A DNA stretch of 64,000 nt from Nitrospinaceae bacterium (GCA_024644405.1 JAHELC010000001.1:427844-491843); one strand, 5' to 3'. Shown: positions 53,966 to 63,793, counted from the stretch's first letter. Notes: a model not told the origin generated them from the letters alone. Numbers and translations: made by a program.

Positions 53966-55201
53966 TTATCCTTTGACACATATAATCTGGCGCAGGGTGT
54001 GCGCGATTTCCACCAAATCCTTCTGGGCTTCCATGACCGCGTCAATATCCTTGTAAGCCGCAGGAGTTTCATCGATCACTTCATTATCTTTTCGACACTC
54101 CACACCTTCGGTGGCCTTGATATGATCGTCCACCGAAAAACGCCGCCGGGCCTCGGCCCGGGACATCGCCCTGCCTGCGCCATGACTGCAACTTTCGAAA
54201 CTGTCCTTGTTACCCAGACCGCGAACGATATAAGACTTCGCCCCCATGCTTCCGGGAATGATGCCCATATCTCCCAACCGGGCACGCACCGCCCCCTTCC
54301 GGGTAACCAGCACATTGCTTCCAAAATGATTTTCCCGTGCTACATAGTTGTGATGACAATTAACCACTTCCAGGTTAGCTTCAAAAGGCGGGATGCCCTT
54401 GGAGCTCTGCACCGCCTGGATCACAGCCTGCATCATTAACTCGCGGTTGGTCTTGGCAAACGTTTGCGCCCATTCCACCGCCTCCACATAATCGTCAAAA
54501 TGTTCGGACCCTTCCGGAAAATAGGCCAGGTTGATATCCGGTACATTGATATGCCACCGGCGCATATCCTTCTTCGCCAGCTCTATAAAATAAGTCCCGA
54601 TCCGGTTGCCGATGCCACGGGAACCGCTATGCAACATGAACCAAACCTGATCCCTCTCATCCAGACACACTTCGATAAAATGATTGCCGGTACCCAGGGT
54701 TCCCAGATGATTGACGTTATTGCTGTGCTTCCTCATCACCTTGGGATTCTTTTCGGCAATGGAATCCAACCCGGGCGCCAGGCCTTTCCATACTTTCGCC
54801 TGGAGTTCAGGAATATTCGTCCAAGCGCCCCGGTCACCCCGACCGCCATGATGCGTTCTGCCATGCGGAACTGCTTTTTCAATATTGGAACGGATCTCTT
54901 TCAGGTTTTCCGGCATATCGGTTGCCTTCAAACTGGTCTGTACCGCCATCATACCGCACCCGATATCCACCCCGACCGCCGCCGGAATGATGGCCTTTAA
55001 AGTGGGAATCACACTGCCTATCGTCGCTCCCAATCCCCAGTGAACGTCAGGCATAACCGCAATGTGCTTGTAGATAAAAGGCATCTGCGCGACATTCATC
55101 AACTGCTTTTCCGCTTCCTTTTCCAGCGGAACACCCCGGGTCCAGGCTTTGACAGGAACGCCTTTATCTCCCTTTAAAACATTATAATTGTATTTCGTCA
55201 T
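53966..55201 (-). CDS. rtcB: RNA 3'-phosphate ligase RtcB
   Basis: Joins RNA 2',3'-cyclic phosphate and 5'-OH ends with GTP and Mn2+. 411 residues from ATG 55201. Metal-site motifs VGVDIGCGMMAVQT and GTLGTGNHFIE, HGRTHHGGRGDRG, the guanylylated His region in GSRGIGNRIG, and SFESCSHGAGRAMSRAEARR are all conserved. It is divergent from the exosortase operon, sharing its 94-nt promoter region. Confidence 0.96.
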   Translation of the reverse strand: MTKYNYNVLKGDKGVPVKAWTRGVPLEKEAEKQLMNVAQMPFIYKHIAVMPDVHWGLGATIGSVIPTLKAIIPAAVGVDIGCGMMAVQTSLKATDMPENLKEIRSNIEKAVPHGRTHHGGRGDRGAWTNIPELQAKVWKGLAPGLDSIAEKNPKVMRKHSNNVNHLGTLGTGNHFIEVCLDERDQVWFMLHSGSRGIGNRIGTYFIELAKKDMRRWHINVPDINLAYFPEGSEHFDDYVEAVEWAQTFAKTNRELMMQAVIQAVQSSKGIPPFEANLEVVNCHHNYVARENHFGSNVLVTRKGAVRARLGDMGIIPGSMGAKSYIVRGLGNKDSFESCSHGAGRAMSRAEARRRFSVDDHIKATEGVECRKDNEVIDETPAAYKDIDAVMEAQKDLVEIAHTLRQIICVKG

Positions 55202-55212
55202 GTTCCGTTTCT

Positions 55213-55308
55213 CTGCACAAAAACTGCACAAAATTTCCTGAGAATTTCCGCCAACCCGTCATACATATTGCACATGCAAGCATAACACTGAGTGCATGAT
55301 CAATGCAC
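55213..55308. promoter_or_regulatory. Shared rtcB/exosortase control region with TGCA repeats
   Basis: Contains an 11-bp tandem repeat CTGCACAAAAA / CTGCACAAAAT (55213-55234), one helical turn apart. Two inverted repeats follow: TTGCA-ca-TGCAA (55268-55279) and GTGCAT-gatca-ATGCAC (55292-55308). The last overlaps the exosortase ATG. No clear consensus promoter was seen. These look like protein-binding sites for a shared regulator. Confidence 0.55.
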
Positions 55309-56849
55309 GCATACATCTCAATACTCCACGTTTTCTGCCCAGCCTGGTCTTTGGGACAGCCGCTCTAGTCCTGGCCTACGAACCGGTACGCTGGTTGGTT
55401 CAAACCTGGCAGGACCCGGCGTACGACTCTAAAGGATTTCTCATTTTCGGGGTCTGTGCCGGATTGTTTCTGTGGAGTTTCACCAGTTCCCGCGACCCTA
55501 CCCGCCCGGATAATACCCGGTGGGCGCTGATCCTCCTGACCACGACTGCCCTGATCCGTCTGACGGGACAAGTCTTCGCCGTCAACATCATCGGTGCTAT
55601 GGCGTTGGTGGTCGATGTCTACGCGCTGGCCGTTCTGGCCGGTGTTCAGCATAGAGAGCGACCCATTTCTCCCGGCTGGCTGGCGGTTTGTTTTCTGTTC
55701 GCCCTCCCGCTGGAACGGGCGATGCATCACACGGTGGGATATGGCCTGCAGTCCCTTTCCGCTGGAAGCGCCTGTCTGATTCTGGGCGGCTTGTTTGATA
55801 ACGTCAGTTGCCAGGGAGTGCGCATTCTGATCAATCAACAAGATGTACTGGTGGACCTGCCCTGCTCCGGTGCGCGGGCCCTGTTGCTGTTGCAATTGTT
55901 TTATGCCGCCTGCATGACAGTGTGCCGTCCCAATTTAACCTCCGGTTTGTTCGGTTTTTTTGTCACTCTATTTTCCAGTCTTTGGATCAACATTTTTAGA
56001 ATCATGGCACTGGCCGTGGGCATCGCTTATCCGGAAATGGTGTTGGGTATGGATGTCATGGCAGAACCGGGGCATTCCCTTCTGGGCCTGGTGGCCCTGG
56101 CCCTGGGCTGTCTGCCTATTCTGCTCTGGGCACGGCTCACGGAAGATCCCTCCAAATCCCACAACCTGACTAACCATTCAACGCCGAAAGTGTCTATCCC
56201 TCGCGTCAAAGATAAAGGTTTTGTATTCCATTTATTTCAAACCCATCCCGGCACGATGGCTTTAGGGTTTCTGATCGTTGCCGCCGTAATTGTCTGTCTG
56301 CCCAGAACACCAATCGACGTCGCCCGGCCCGATATCAGGATTTCCCTGCCCATGGTGATTGACAATCATGAGGGAGTCCCTTCACCCCTGCTTCCGAAAG
56401 AGAAAATTTACTTCACCCAATATGGCGGCGCGGCGGCAAAGGCTTCGTATGGGAACAATGGTTTGTTATTGATTCAAACCTCATCACCCCTTCGGCACCT
56501 TCACTCCCCCGATGAATGTTTGCGAGGGCTGGGCTTTGAGGTCCAGCACGTCGGGATTTCATACGACACGATACCGACTGCCGTTTACAAAGCCACCACC
56601 GAAGAAGGTCAAAGCTATCGCATCGCCGTCAGTTTTGTTTCCGATCAGGGGCACCACACTTCCAATGTGTCGGAAGCGGTGTGGCGTTGGGCACAGGAGC
56701 CGGGCAGCGTGTGGTCCGCCGTACAGCGCATCTCACCCTGGGAACAAGACGCATCCATTACACGCCGATGGGACCGGGCGGTCCTGGCGGCTCTGGATAT
56801 CGATATTACCCAACGACCTGCTGAATTCATGAAAGAGAGGAAATTATGA
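55296..56849 (+). CDS. Exosortase fused to an EpsI-like domain
   Basis: 517 residues. The first ~275 residues are a multi-pass membrane exosortase with the catalytic Cys C190 (DLPCSGAR), Arg R235 (NIFRIMAL) and His H260 (EPGHSLLG). Residues ~300-517 are an EpsI-like periplasmic domain (SPDECLRGLGFEVQH). It would cut a C-terminal PEP-CTERM tail and anchor the protein through a sugar or lipid. The stop overlaps the VIT-protein start by 4 nt. The start is ATG 55296 with only a weak Shine-Dalgarno. Confidence 0.9.
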   Translation: MINARIHLNTPRFLPSLVFGTAALVLAYEPVRWLVQTWQDPAYDSKGFLIFGVCAGLFLWSFTSSRDPTRPDNTRWALILLTTTALIRLTGQVFAVNIIGAMALVVDVYALAVLAGVQHRERPISPGWLAVCFLFALPLERAMHHTVGYGLQSLSAGSACLILGGLFDNVSCQGVRILINQQDVLVDLPCSGARALLLLQLFYAACMTVCRPNLTSGLFGFFVTLFSSLWINIFRIMALAVGIAYPEMVLGMDVMAEPGHSLLGLVALALGCLPILLWARLTEDPSKSHNLTNHSTPKVSIPRVKDKGFVFHLFQTHPGTMALGFLIVAAVIVCLPRTPIDVARPDIRISLPMVIDNHEGVPSPLLPKEKIYFTQYGGAAAKASYGNNGLLLIQTSSPLRHLHSPDECLRGLGFEVQHVGISYDTIPTAVYKATTEEGQSYRIAVSFVSDQGHHTSNVSEAVWRWAQEPGSVWSAVQRISPWEQDASITRRWDRAVLAALDIDITQRPAEFMKERKL

Positions 56850-58957
56850 AATACTTAAGAACGCACCTGACACTTATCATTTTACTCGCATTTTCTACCA
56901 ATGCATTTGCTCTTTCAGAAAACGACCTGGGGGGATCCGTTCGGGCGGAAGTTGATGGTCAGGCCATCCACTTTCCCGTACTGAAAACGGATATCCAGAC
57001 AAAAGTACAGGGCGATTTGGCGACGGTGACTGTCACTCAAACGTTTGCGAACCCGACCTCGGTTCCTTTGAACGCCACCTATCTGTTTCCCCTGAACAAG
57101 GATGCAGCGGTCCACGCCATGACCATGGAAGTGGGTGACGAGATCATTCAAGCCCAAATCCATAAAATTGGAGAAGCCAGGAAAAAATTTGAAAAAGCAA
57201 AAAAGCAAGGCAAGGCAGCCTCGTTACTGGTCCAGCACCGTCCCAACATGTTCACCCAGCATATCGCCAATCTCATGCCGGGACTTCCCGTCAAAGTTAC
57301 GCTGGTTTACGATCAAACGGTTCCACAAGTAGATGGAAATTACGAGCTGGTTATCCCTTTGATTGTCGGCCCTCGCTATCAGCCCGCCCGCTCCGGCAAA
57401 CCTCCAAAGGTCGCGGATGACGGTGTCACTGTTGGGATCAAAAAAGTCAAAGCCGAATCCCAATTCAACCAGTGGGAAATCGAAGCTCTACCGGCCTACC
57501 CGGATGTTTCCGGGTTGACGATACCTGATACCGTCAGCAAAGACCGGGTTGCGATCAACATCGATCTGGAAGCAGGCGCGACCATCCCAAATATTTACAG
57601 CCGCACTCATAAAATCACAGTGACCGGTGAGAAAAAAAGGAAGTCGATCACTCTGGCCGGAGGTCGGACTGTCGACAATCGGGATTTCGTTTTACGTTAT
57701 CAACTGGCAGGAAAAGATACCCAACCCGCCTTTCTGTCATACAAAGATTTGAACGCCGGTTACTTCAGTTTATGGATCGAACCGCCGGCATCCCCAAAAT
57801 CGAAAGACATCACGGCACGTGAAATGGTATTTGTGCTGGACACCTCCGGTTCCATGAGCGGCCAACCCATCGACGCCAGCAAAGCATTCATGCGCCATGC
57901 TTTGAATAATCTGCGGACCCAGGACTACTTTCGCATCATCCGTTTCAGCAACAACGCTTCCGAATTCACATCGGGCCCGGTCCGTGCCACCCCGAACAAT
58001 ATCAATAACGGCTTGAACTATGTCAAGTCTCTAAGTGCCAACGGCGGAACGGAAATACCCAACGCCATCCGGCAGGCTTTTTCCGTTCCTCAGCCAGACA
58101 GAACTCTTCGGATCGTAGTCTTCCTGACCGACGGTTACATCGGCAACGAATCGGAAGTATTGCGACTCATTACCAGCACGGTAAACGACGCACGCATTTA
58201 CGCGTTTGGAGTGGGAACCTCGGTCAATCGGTTTTTACTTTCCGAAATGGGGAGAAAGGGCCGGGGTTTCGCGCGGTTTATGGATCCCACTGAAGACGCG
58301 GAAGAAGTGGCGCTGGAATTGGCCGGCAAACTGGAATCCCCGGTACTGACAGACATCCATATTGACTGGGGCGAACTTAAAGTGAGCCAGGTGACACCGG
58401 CAGTGATTCCCGATCTGTTTGCGGGAGATTCGATTCGTATTCTCGGAAAATTCGAAGGCAGCGGAGCACATACAGTTGAGGTGAAAGGACGGGTACGTGG
58501 ACGGCAAGCCTCTTTACCGATTCAGGCGGTTCTCCCCGACAGCCACGTGGAAGTCACCGCATCACCGATTCCGCAAATCTGGGCTCGGTCGCAAATCGAC
58601 GATCACATGGGTCAAATCAACGCACCGAAGGCTTATAAAACCACTCACCTCAACAATGACGAGTTGAAGCAAAAGGTGATTGATCTGGGACTCAAGCATT
58701 CGTTGGCGACGCGTTGGACTTCATTTGTTGCGGTCTCCAGAAAAATTGTCAACCAAAACCCACAGAACGCCGAGGATTCACAGGTGCCTCTTCCCATGGT
58801 GAAAGGTGTGGGGCCCAAAGCCTACGGTGAGGCAGCCCCCTACAAGATGGCACAGAATTTTTCCGGAAGTTCCGTTCCGGAACCGGCCAACTGGACAGGA
58901 TTGCTGGTGATCAGCCTGGCGGCCCTGGCATTACTCAAACGCCGCCAACGGGCATAA
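56846..58957 (+). CDS. VIT/vWA surface protein with PEP-CTERM sorting signal
   Basis: 703 residues. The signal peptide ends near AFA (~23). A VIT domain spans ~30-160 and includes NATYLFPL. A vWA domain with the full MIDAS set spans ~320-490: D332, S334 and S336 (DTSGS), T402 and D429 (LTDGY). The C-terminus (677-703) is a complete PEP-CTERM signal: VPEP, then a hydrophobic helix, then KRRQRA. It should be processed by the exosortase encoded just upstream and displayed outside. The next gene follows after 10 nt. AGAGGAAA precedes the ATG. Confidence 0.94.
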   Translation: MKYLRTHLTLIILLAFSTNAFALSENDLGGSVRAEVDGQAIHFPVLKTDIQTKVQGDLATVTVTQTFANPTSVPLNATYLFPLNKDAAVHAMTMEVGDEIIQAQIHKIGEARKKFEKAKKQGKAASLLVQHRPNMFTQHIANLMPGLPVKVTLVYDQTVPQVDGNYELVIPLIVGPRYQPARSGKPPKVADDGVTVGIKKVKAESQFNQWEIEALPAYPDVSGLTIPDTVSKDRVAINIDLEAGATIPNIYSRTHKITVTGEKKRKSITLAGGRTVDNRDFVLRYQLAGKDTQPAFLSYKDLNAGYFSLWIEPPASPKSKDITAREMVFVLDTSGSMSGQPIDASKAFMRHALNNLRTQDYFRIIRFSNNASEFTSGPVRATPNNINNGLNYVKSLSANGGTEIPNAIRQAFSVPQPDRTLRIVVFLTDGYIGNESEVLRLITSTVNDARIYAFGVGTSVNRFLLSEMGRKGRGFARFMDPTEDAEEVALELAGKLESPVLTDIHIDWGELKVSQVTPAVIPDLFAGDSIRILGKFEGSGAHTVEVKGRVRGRQASLPIQAVLPDSHVEVTASPIPQIWARSQIDDHMGQINAPKAYKTTHLNNDELKQKVIDLGLKHSLATRWTSFVAVSRKIVNQNPQNAEDSQVPLPMVKGVGPKAYGEAAPYKMAQNFSGSSVPEPANWTGLLVISLAALALLKRRQRA

Positions 58958-58967
58958 GGAGGCAAGC

Positions 58968-60485
58968 ATGATGCAGGCACAGGAACAATACCAGCTGGGA
59001 GGGCGGGCTGTGGCCTGCCTCCTGCTGGCAGGATTGGCGGACCTTCTATTTTATATGGAAGGAATAGGATGGACCGTCGGCTTCTACAATTTCGTTATTT
59101 TAATTGCCGTATTATTTTTTAATCGCAGCCTGGCCCAGTCCAAACCCAACAAGATCGTGATTGCAATTAATTGGGTCTTGGTACTTGCGCTCATTGAAAA
59201 CCCCAGTGGCTTGACGATGTTTCTGAGTTTTTTGGGGATCACCAGTTTGGCCCTGTTAAGCCATCCGGGTTGGACTCAAAATGCCTGGTTGTGGTTCAAG
59301 GGGATCTTCAATTTCTGGGCTCAGAATATTCTCCGGGTTTTTAAAGATACGAAACTTTTTAAGTACCTGCACCAGGGAGGCGGCAATCCAAGTCGGGCGG
59401 GCATTCAATTAAAAAACTGGATATTGCCGATTGGGCTGTCTCTGGTGTTTGTGATTCTTTTTGCGGGGGCCAACCCGATTTTGATTCGCTGGCTGGACTT
59501 GATCAACTGGGATTGGATCTTCGAATTGTTCGCATTCGAACGAATCCTGTTGTGGTCGCTGGTAATCATTTTGTGTTGGCCTCTGCTCCAGCCCAAGTTC
59601 AAGTTGAATCAGAAATCTTTACGGGAAGAGGATTTCAAGGATGTTAGAAATCTGATTCGCTTTTTATTTTCCAAGGAATCGATTCTATACTCACTGATTC
59701 TTTTCAATCTTTTGTTCTCCGTGCAATCCGGAATGGACCTCATTTACCTGTGGGGAGGAACGGCACTGCCGGATGGAATGTCATACGCGGAATATGCCCA
59801 TCGCGGAGCCTATCCTTTAATCGCCACTGCCCTGATGGCAGGCACTTTTGTATTGGTGGCTCTGCGTCCGGGCAGCGAGACGGAAAGAATGCCATCTATC
59901 CGGTATCTCGTTTATTTCTGGATCGGACAAAATGTTTTCCTGGTTATTTCTTCTATTTGGAGAACAGCCCTATATATAGAAGAGTATTCCCTCACTTATT
60001 TGCGCCTCGCGGCGCTGATATGGATGGGGTTGGTCGCGTTGGGCCTTGTTTTGCTTGTGTTGCGAATACTCTGGACCCGAACCAATACCTGGCTCCTTAA
60101 TCTCAACGGGATCACCCTGCTAACGGTATTAATGGTGTGCACCTTTATCAACTTTGGAAGTGTGATTGCCCAATTCAATGTAAAGCATTGCACGGAAGCA
60201 AACGGCAAGGGACCGGCACTGGACCTGAAATATCTGGAAGAAATCGGCGTCGCCTCCCTACCGGCACTGCGCTGGTTTCAACAGCATGGCAACCCATATA
60301 ATTACAAAATGTCAAAAATCGTAAAACTGGAAGGACACTTGCAAAGCATTTTAAAACGCGAACTCAGGGAATGGCGAACCTGGACATTCCGGAATTACCG
60401 ATTGTCCCGGAACTCAGGAACCGGTGGAAATTTCAACACATCCACCGACTCTTCCGGATGGATAATTATCCCGGGACAAAAATGA
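58968..60485 (+). CDS. DUF4153/DUF4173-type polytopic membrane protein
   Basis: 505 residues with about twelve hydrophobic helices and a soluble C-terminal tail. The region from YAEYAHRGAYPLIATALMAG to YLRLAALIWMGLVALGLV matches DUF4153-type proteins (recently split as DUF4173). Function unknown. It has an AGGAGG Shine-Dalgarno and is in the exosortase operon, so it may support transport or lipid carrier supply for the exosortase (inference). Confidence 0.8.
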   Translation: MMQAQEQYQLGGRAVACLLLAGLADLLFYMEGIGWTVGFYNFVILIAVLFFNRSLAQSKPNKIVIAINWVLVLALIENPSGLTMFLSFLGITSLALLSHPGWTQNAWLWFKGIFNFWAQNILRVFKDTKLFKYLHQGGGNPSRAGIQLKNWILPIGLSLVFVILFAGANPILIRWLDLINWDWIFELFAFERILLWSLVIILCWPLLQPKFKLNQKSLREEDFKDVRNLIRFLFSKESILYSLILFNLLFSVQSGMDLIYLWGGTALPDGMSYAEYAHRGAYPLIATALMAGTFVLVALRPGSETERMPSIRYLVYFWIGQNVFLVISSIWRTALYIEEYSLTYLRLAALIWMGLVALGLVLLVLRILWTRTNTWLLNLNGITLLTVLMVCTFINFGSVIAQFNVKHCTEANGKGPALDLKYLEEIGVASLPALRWFQQHGNPYNYKMSKIVKLEGHLQSILKRELREWRTWTFRNYRLSRNSGTGGNFNTSTDSSGWIIIPGQK

Positions 60486-60537
60486 ACTGTGGTGACGAGT
60501 CAATGTGGTACCATAATTTAATATAGGAATAATACCC

Positions 60538-61263
60538 ATGATGTTGCAAACAAGGCTTGATCTTATGGCAAGGACGATTCTTGTAGTGGATGACGATCCT
60601 CATATCCGGGAAGTGATTAGCTACGCTTTGGAACAAGCGGGAATGACACCGGTAGAGGCCATGAACGGACAGAAAGCGCTGGATCTGGTTGATCGGGAAA
60701 ACCCGGCTCTGATCATCCTGGATATCAACATGCCGGAGGTGGACGGCTTTCAGTTTTGCAAGGAACTTCGCAAAACTTCCGAAGTGCCGATTCTGTTCCT
60801 CTCATCGAGAGACGAGGAGATTGACCGGGTGGTCGGCTTGGAAATCGGTGGCGACGATTACGTTGCCAAACCTTTCAGCCCGCGGGAGTTGATGGCCCGG
60901 GTCAACGCTATCCTGAAACGGGCGCAGGCGCCACAAAGTCCATTGCCTGAGGATACATCCCAAATTTTGAAACACGGACTTCTTACTTTGGAACCCGAGA
61001 AGCATCGGATCACATGGAATAAGAAATCTGTGGAATTGACGGCGCGGGAATTTGCCATCCTTCAGGCTTTCCTGAAATATCCGGAAATTGTTTTCGACCG
61101 TGACCGGATTATCGAGCACTCCTGCGAAACCAATTCCTTTATCAGCGACCGAACTGTAGACAGTCACGTACGTCACATACGAAGCAAGTTTTCGGAACTG
61201 GGCTGTAACTCCATCATCGAAACGATTCATGGGGTGGGATATAAACTAGGATCCTGCCGGTGA
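60538..61263 (+). CDS. OmpR-family response regulator
   Basis: 241 residues. Receiver domain with the acidic pocket VVDDDP and phospho-Asp D62 (LIILDINMP), then VFLSSRDEE-like LFLSSRDEEID and the Lys region (DDYVAKPFSPREL). C-terminal winged helix of the OmpR/PhoB type (LTAREFAILQAFLKYPEIVF, HVRHIRSKF). Its first nine residues may be an N-terminal extension with a second Met at residue 10. It overlaps the kinase by 4 nt (GTGA) and belongs to the exosortase operon. Confidence 0.95.
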   Translation: MMLQTRLDLMARTILVVDDDPHIREVISYALEQAGMTPVEAMNGQKALDLVDRENPALIILDINMPEVDGFQFCKELRKTSEVPILFLSSRDEEIDRVVGLEIGGDDYVAKPFSPRELMARVNAILKRAQAPQSPLPEDTSQILKHGLLTLEPEKHRITWNKKSVELTAREFAILQAFLKYPEIVFDRDRIIEHSCETNSFISDRTVDSHVRHIRSKFSELGCNSIIETIHGVGYKLGSCR

Positions 61264-62864
61264 ATCTTCCGCACAAGAAACGCAGATACCGCCTCCGCAC
61301 CATCCTTCTGGTGGTCAACCTGACCGTATTGATTCTTCCTCTGGGGAGCATCTTTTTTTTCAGAATATTTGAAAACCTACTTGTGCGACAAACCGAACTG
61401 GAATTGATTTCGCAGGCTGCGGTTATTTCCTCCATATACAAAAACCAAATTATTCATTCGATGTTTGACCCGAGCAGCTACGGCAAACCGTTGCCGGAAC
61501 CCGAGCCTAAACCCGAAGATGAAATCTATTCACCGGTACTGCCCGTACTTGATTTGTCGGAAGATCCGGTTCTTCCTCCCCGGCCGGATGGCGTGGAGCC
61601 GGACTCCGATTCCCGCACAGATCCCATCGTCGTCGCCATTGGTAAAAATTTATCGTCTATTCTTCTCGATACGAAAATGACCACACTCTCCGCGATTAAA
61701 ATTCTGGACTACCATGGAAACACTGTAGCGGGGCAGTCAGAGTTCGGGCTTTCGTTTGCCCGAGTAGAAGAAATCAAGTCGGCATTAGAAGGGAAATATA
61801 AAAGTGTAATCCGCGAAAGAATATCCGACGAGCCCCCTCCCCCCATCGCCTCGATCAGCCGGGGGACCAGCATCCGGGTGTTCATCGCCTTTCCGGTTAT
61901 TCATGAAAACCGTCTGTGGGGCGTGGTTTATATCTCCCGGACTCCTAAGAACATACTTAAAAACCTTTATGCGCAAAAAGGGAAAGTGGTTCTGGCTGGT
62001 GTGTCCATTATCGGGCTGACCATCCTGCTGGTTTATTTTACATCGCGCACGATTTCTCGGCCCGTTTATCAGTTGATCCAACAGACCCAGGGCGCTTCCG
62101 AAGGAAATATCAAAGCCATGCAGCCGCTCGATGACCCGGTCACCGAAGAAATGGAGATGCTCTCAAATAGCTTTTCCCGAATGGCGCTCTCCCTGCATGA
62201 GCGTTCAGAGTATATTCGGGAATTCGCCTCCTACGTTTCCCATGAGTTCAAAACCCCGCTGACCGCCATCCAGGGAGCAAGCGAACTGTTACTCGAACAC
62301 TATGAAGGAATGTCGCCTGAAAAAAGAAGGAAATTTATCGAGAATATGCTGCAGGATTCCGACCGACTCAAACTCCTGGTGGAGCGACTGCTGGAATTGG
62401 CTAAAGCGGAAAACCTCACTCCCTCGAAGGAAACAGCAAACCTGTCGGTTATCCTCAACAAATTGAAAAACAAGTTTACTTCACGGGGGCTTGATATCGA
62501 AATCAAATCCCAATCCAACTATCAACTCAAAATTTCTGAGGACATTCTCGAAACAGCGCTTTCCAACCTGGCGACCAACAGCCTGCAACACGAAGCCACC
62601 CGCATTGAACTGGATGTAAGAAAAAAGGATAATGAAGTCTTTCTCGAGATGCGGGATAACGGTAGGGGTATACCTCCGGCGAACCGGGATAAGATATTTA
62701 TGCCGTTCTTCACAACCAACCGGGAAAAAGGTGGAACCGGCCTGGGACTCCGCATCGTTCAAACCATGATCGAGGCTTATTCCGGGAAAATCGCTTTGGG
62801 CGAAACCCAAAAAGGAACTCTTTTCACCCTTCAGTTTCCCCTGGTTCAGTTCAAGAACGGATGA
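61260..62864 (+). CDS. HAMP-domain sensor histidine kinase
   Basis: 534 residues from GTG 61260. Helix ~14-34; periplasmic part with a Pro/Glu-rich stretch (~78-110, EPEPKPEDEIYS) and a PAS-like fold ending in LWGVVYISRTP; helix ~244-264; HAMP ~265-315; HisKA with H328 in SYVSHEFKTPLTAIQG; HATPase_c with DNGRGIPP and GGTGLGLRIVQ. Partner is the response regulator just upstream. It likely senses envelope state linked to the exosortase product (inference). Confidence 0.93.
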   Translation: MNLPHKKRRYRLRTILLVVNLTVLILPLGSIFFFRIFENLLVRQTELELISQAAVISSIYKNQIIHSMFDPSSYGKPLPEPEPKPEDEIYSPVLPVLDLSEDPVLPPRPDGVEPDSDSRTDPIVVAIGKNLSSILLDTKMTTLSAIKILDYHGNTVAGQSEFGLSFARVEEIKSALEGKYKSVIRERISDEPPPPIASISRGTSIRVFIAFPVIHENRLWGVVYISRTPKNILKNLYAQKGKVVLAGVSIIGLTILLVYFTSRTISRPVYQLIQQTQGASEGNIKAMQPLDDPVTEEMEMLSNSFSRMALSLHERSEYIREFASYVSHEFKTPLTAIQGASELLLEHYEGMSPEKRRKFIENMLQDSDRLKLLVERLLELAKAENLTPSKETANLSVILNKLKNKFTSRGLDIEIKSQSNYQLKISEDILETALSNLATNSLQHEATRIELDVRKKDNEVFLEMRDNGRGIPPANRDKIFMPFFTTNREKGGTGLGLRIVQTMIEAYSGKIALGETQKGTLFTLQFPLVQFKNG

Positions 62865-62907
62865 CTTGGCGGATTAATTATCGTACAAAGATGAATGAAT
62901 CATGATT

Positions 62908-63666
62908 TCAGGGAATTTTGAGTTTGGCGAGAAGACCGTCAATTTGCCTTTTAAAAGTGGCAAAGGATTGAGCACCGCTGATAAATGAACCCTCAATTTC
63001 ATTTTCGGTTGTTTTGCCGAGCACAAACCCGGGGGTACCTCTGATGGAAGCTTTACCTGCATCGGCGATATCCCGGTCGATGCTCTCTTTATGCCGATCG
63101 GACGCCAGACACTCCTGGAAAGAGAAATCCTCCACTCCAATTTTTTTGGCATAACGCACGAAGTCCTTTTGGTTCAGACGGCCCCCGCCTTCAAACAACG
63201 CATCATGCATTTCCCAGAATTTTCCCTGCTCCCGCGCGCAATGGGCGGCCTTGGCGGCGGGGCGGGCGTTGGCATGAAACCCCAAGGGCAGGTCCCGCAA
63301 GACCAACCGGACTTTTCCCGTATCGATATATTGCTTTTTAATCTCAGACAAGGTGTTGATATAAAACCTTCTGCAGAAAGGACACTGGTAATCGGTGAAC
63401 TCCACCAAAGTAACTGGGGCTTTGGGATCGCCCAGTGACGGGCTATCCTTTGTTTCAACTTTGGCCGTCATTGGCCGGGCCGGGCCCCGCCGGGGAGCCC
63501 GCAGGTTTTGTTTTTTGATTTCCGCCAGTTCCTTCCGGATTTGCTTCAATTCCTTGAGGATGGCATCGCCCTGCTCCTGGGTCATCGGCTCCGCCCCTAC
63601 CGGCGAAGCAATCAGCACCGTGAGAGCTATAATTCCAACTGTCTTCCTTAAAATAGGTAATCTCAT
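62908..63666 (-). CDS. DsbA-family thiol-disulfide protein
   Basis: 252 residues from ATG 63666 (AGGA upstream). Signal peptide ending near GAE (~26), a coiled-coil (~27-55), then a thioredoxin-4 fold: VEFTDYQCPFCRRF (C95-P-F-C98) and the cis-Pro IRGTPGFVLGK. These proteins introduce or shuffle disulfides in the periplasm. A long N-terminal helix resembles DsbG/DsbA-like proteins of the BdbD type. Confidence 0.93.
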   Translation of the reverse strand: MRLPILRKTVGIIALTVLIASPVGAEPMTQEQGDAILKELKQIRKELAEIKKQNLRAPRRGPARPMTAKVETKDSPSLGDPKAPVTLVEFTDYQCPFCRRFYINTLSEIKKQYIDTGKVRLVLRDLPLGFHANARPAAKAAHCAREQGKFWEMHDALFEGGGRLNQKDFVRYAKKIGVEDFSFQECLASDRHKESIDRDIADAGKASIRGTPGFVLGKTTENEIEGSFISGAQSFATFKRQIDGLLAKLKIP

Positions 63667-63764
63667 TTTATTAAATCCTAAGAGTGTCTTGAATATTACA
63701 ATATAACAAACCATATCTTTAAATCAAAATACTAACACCCCGGAGTGGTTGCTGGTCTTCAAAC

Positions 63765-63793
63765 AAAAAGGCTTGGAGAGGTTACTCCAAGCC
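63765..63793 (-). terminator. Rho-independent terminator of the next gene
   Basis: On the minus strand GGCTTGGAG, 6-nt loop, CTCCAAGCC, then TTTTTGTTTG (stem 63793-63785 / 63778-63770). A textbook terminator 70 nt beyond the stop codon of the gene at 63862. Confidence 0.9.
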
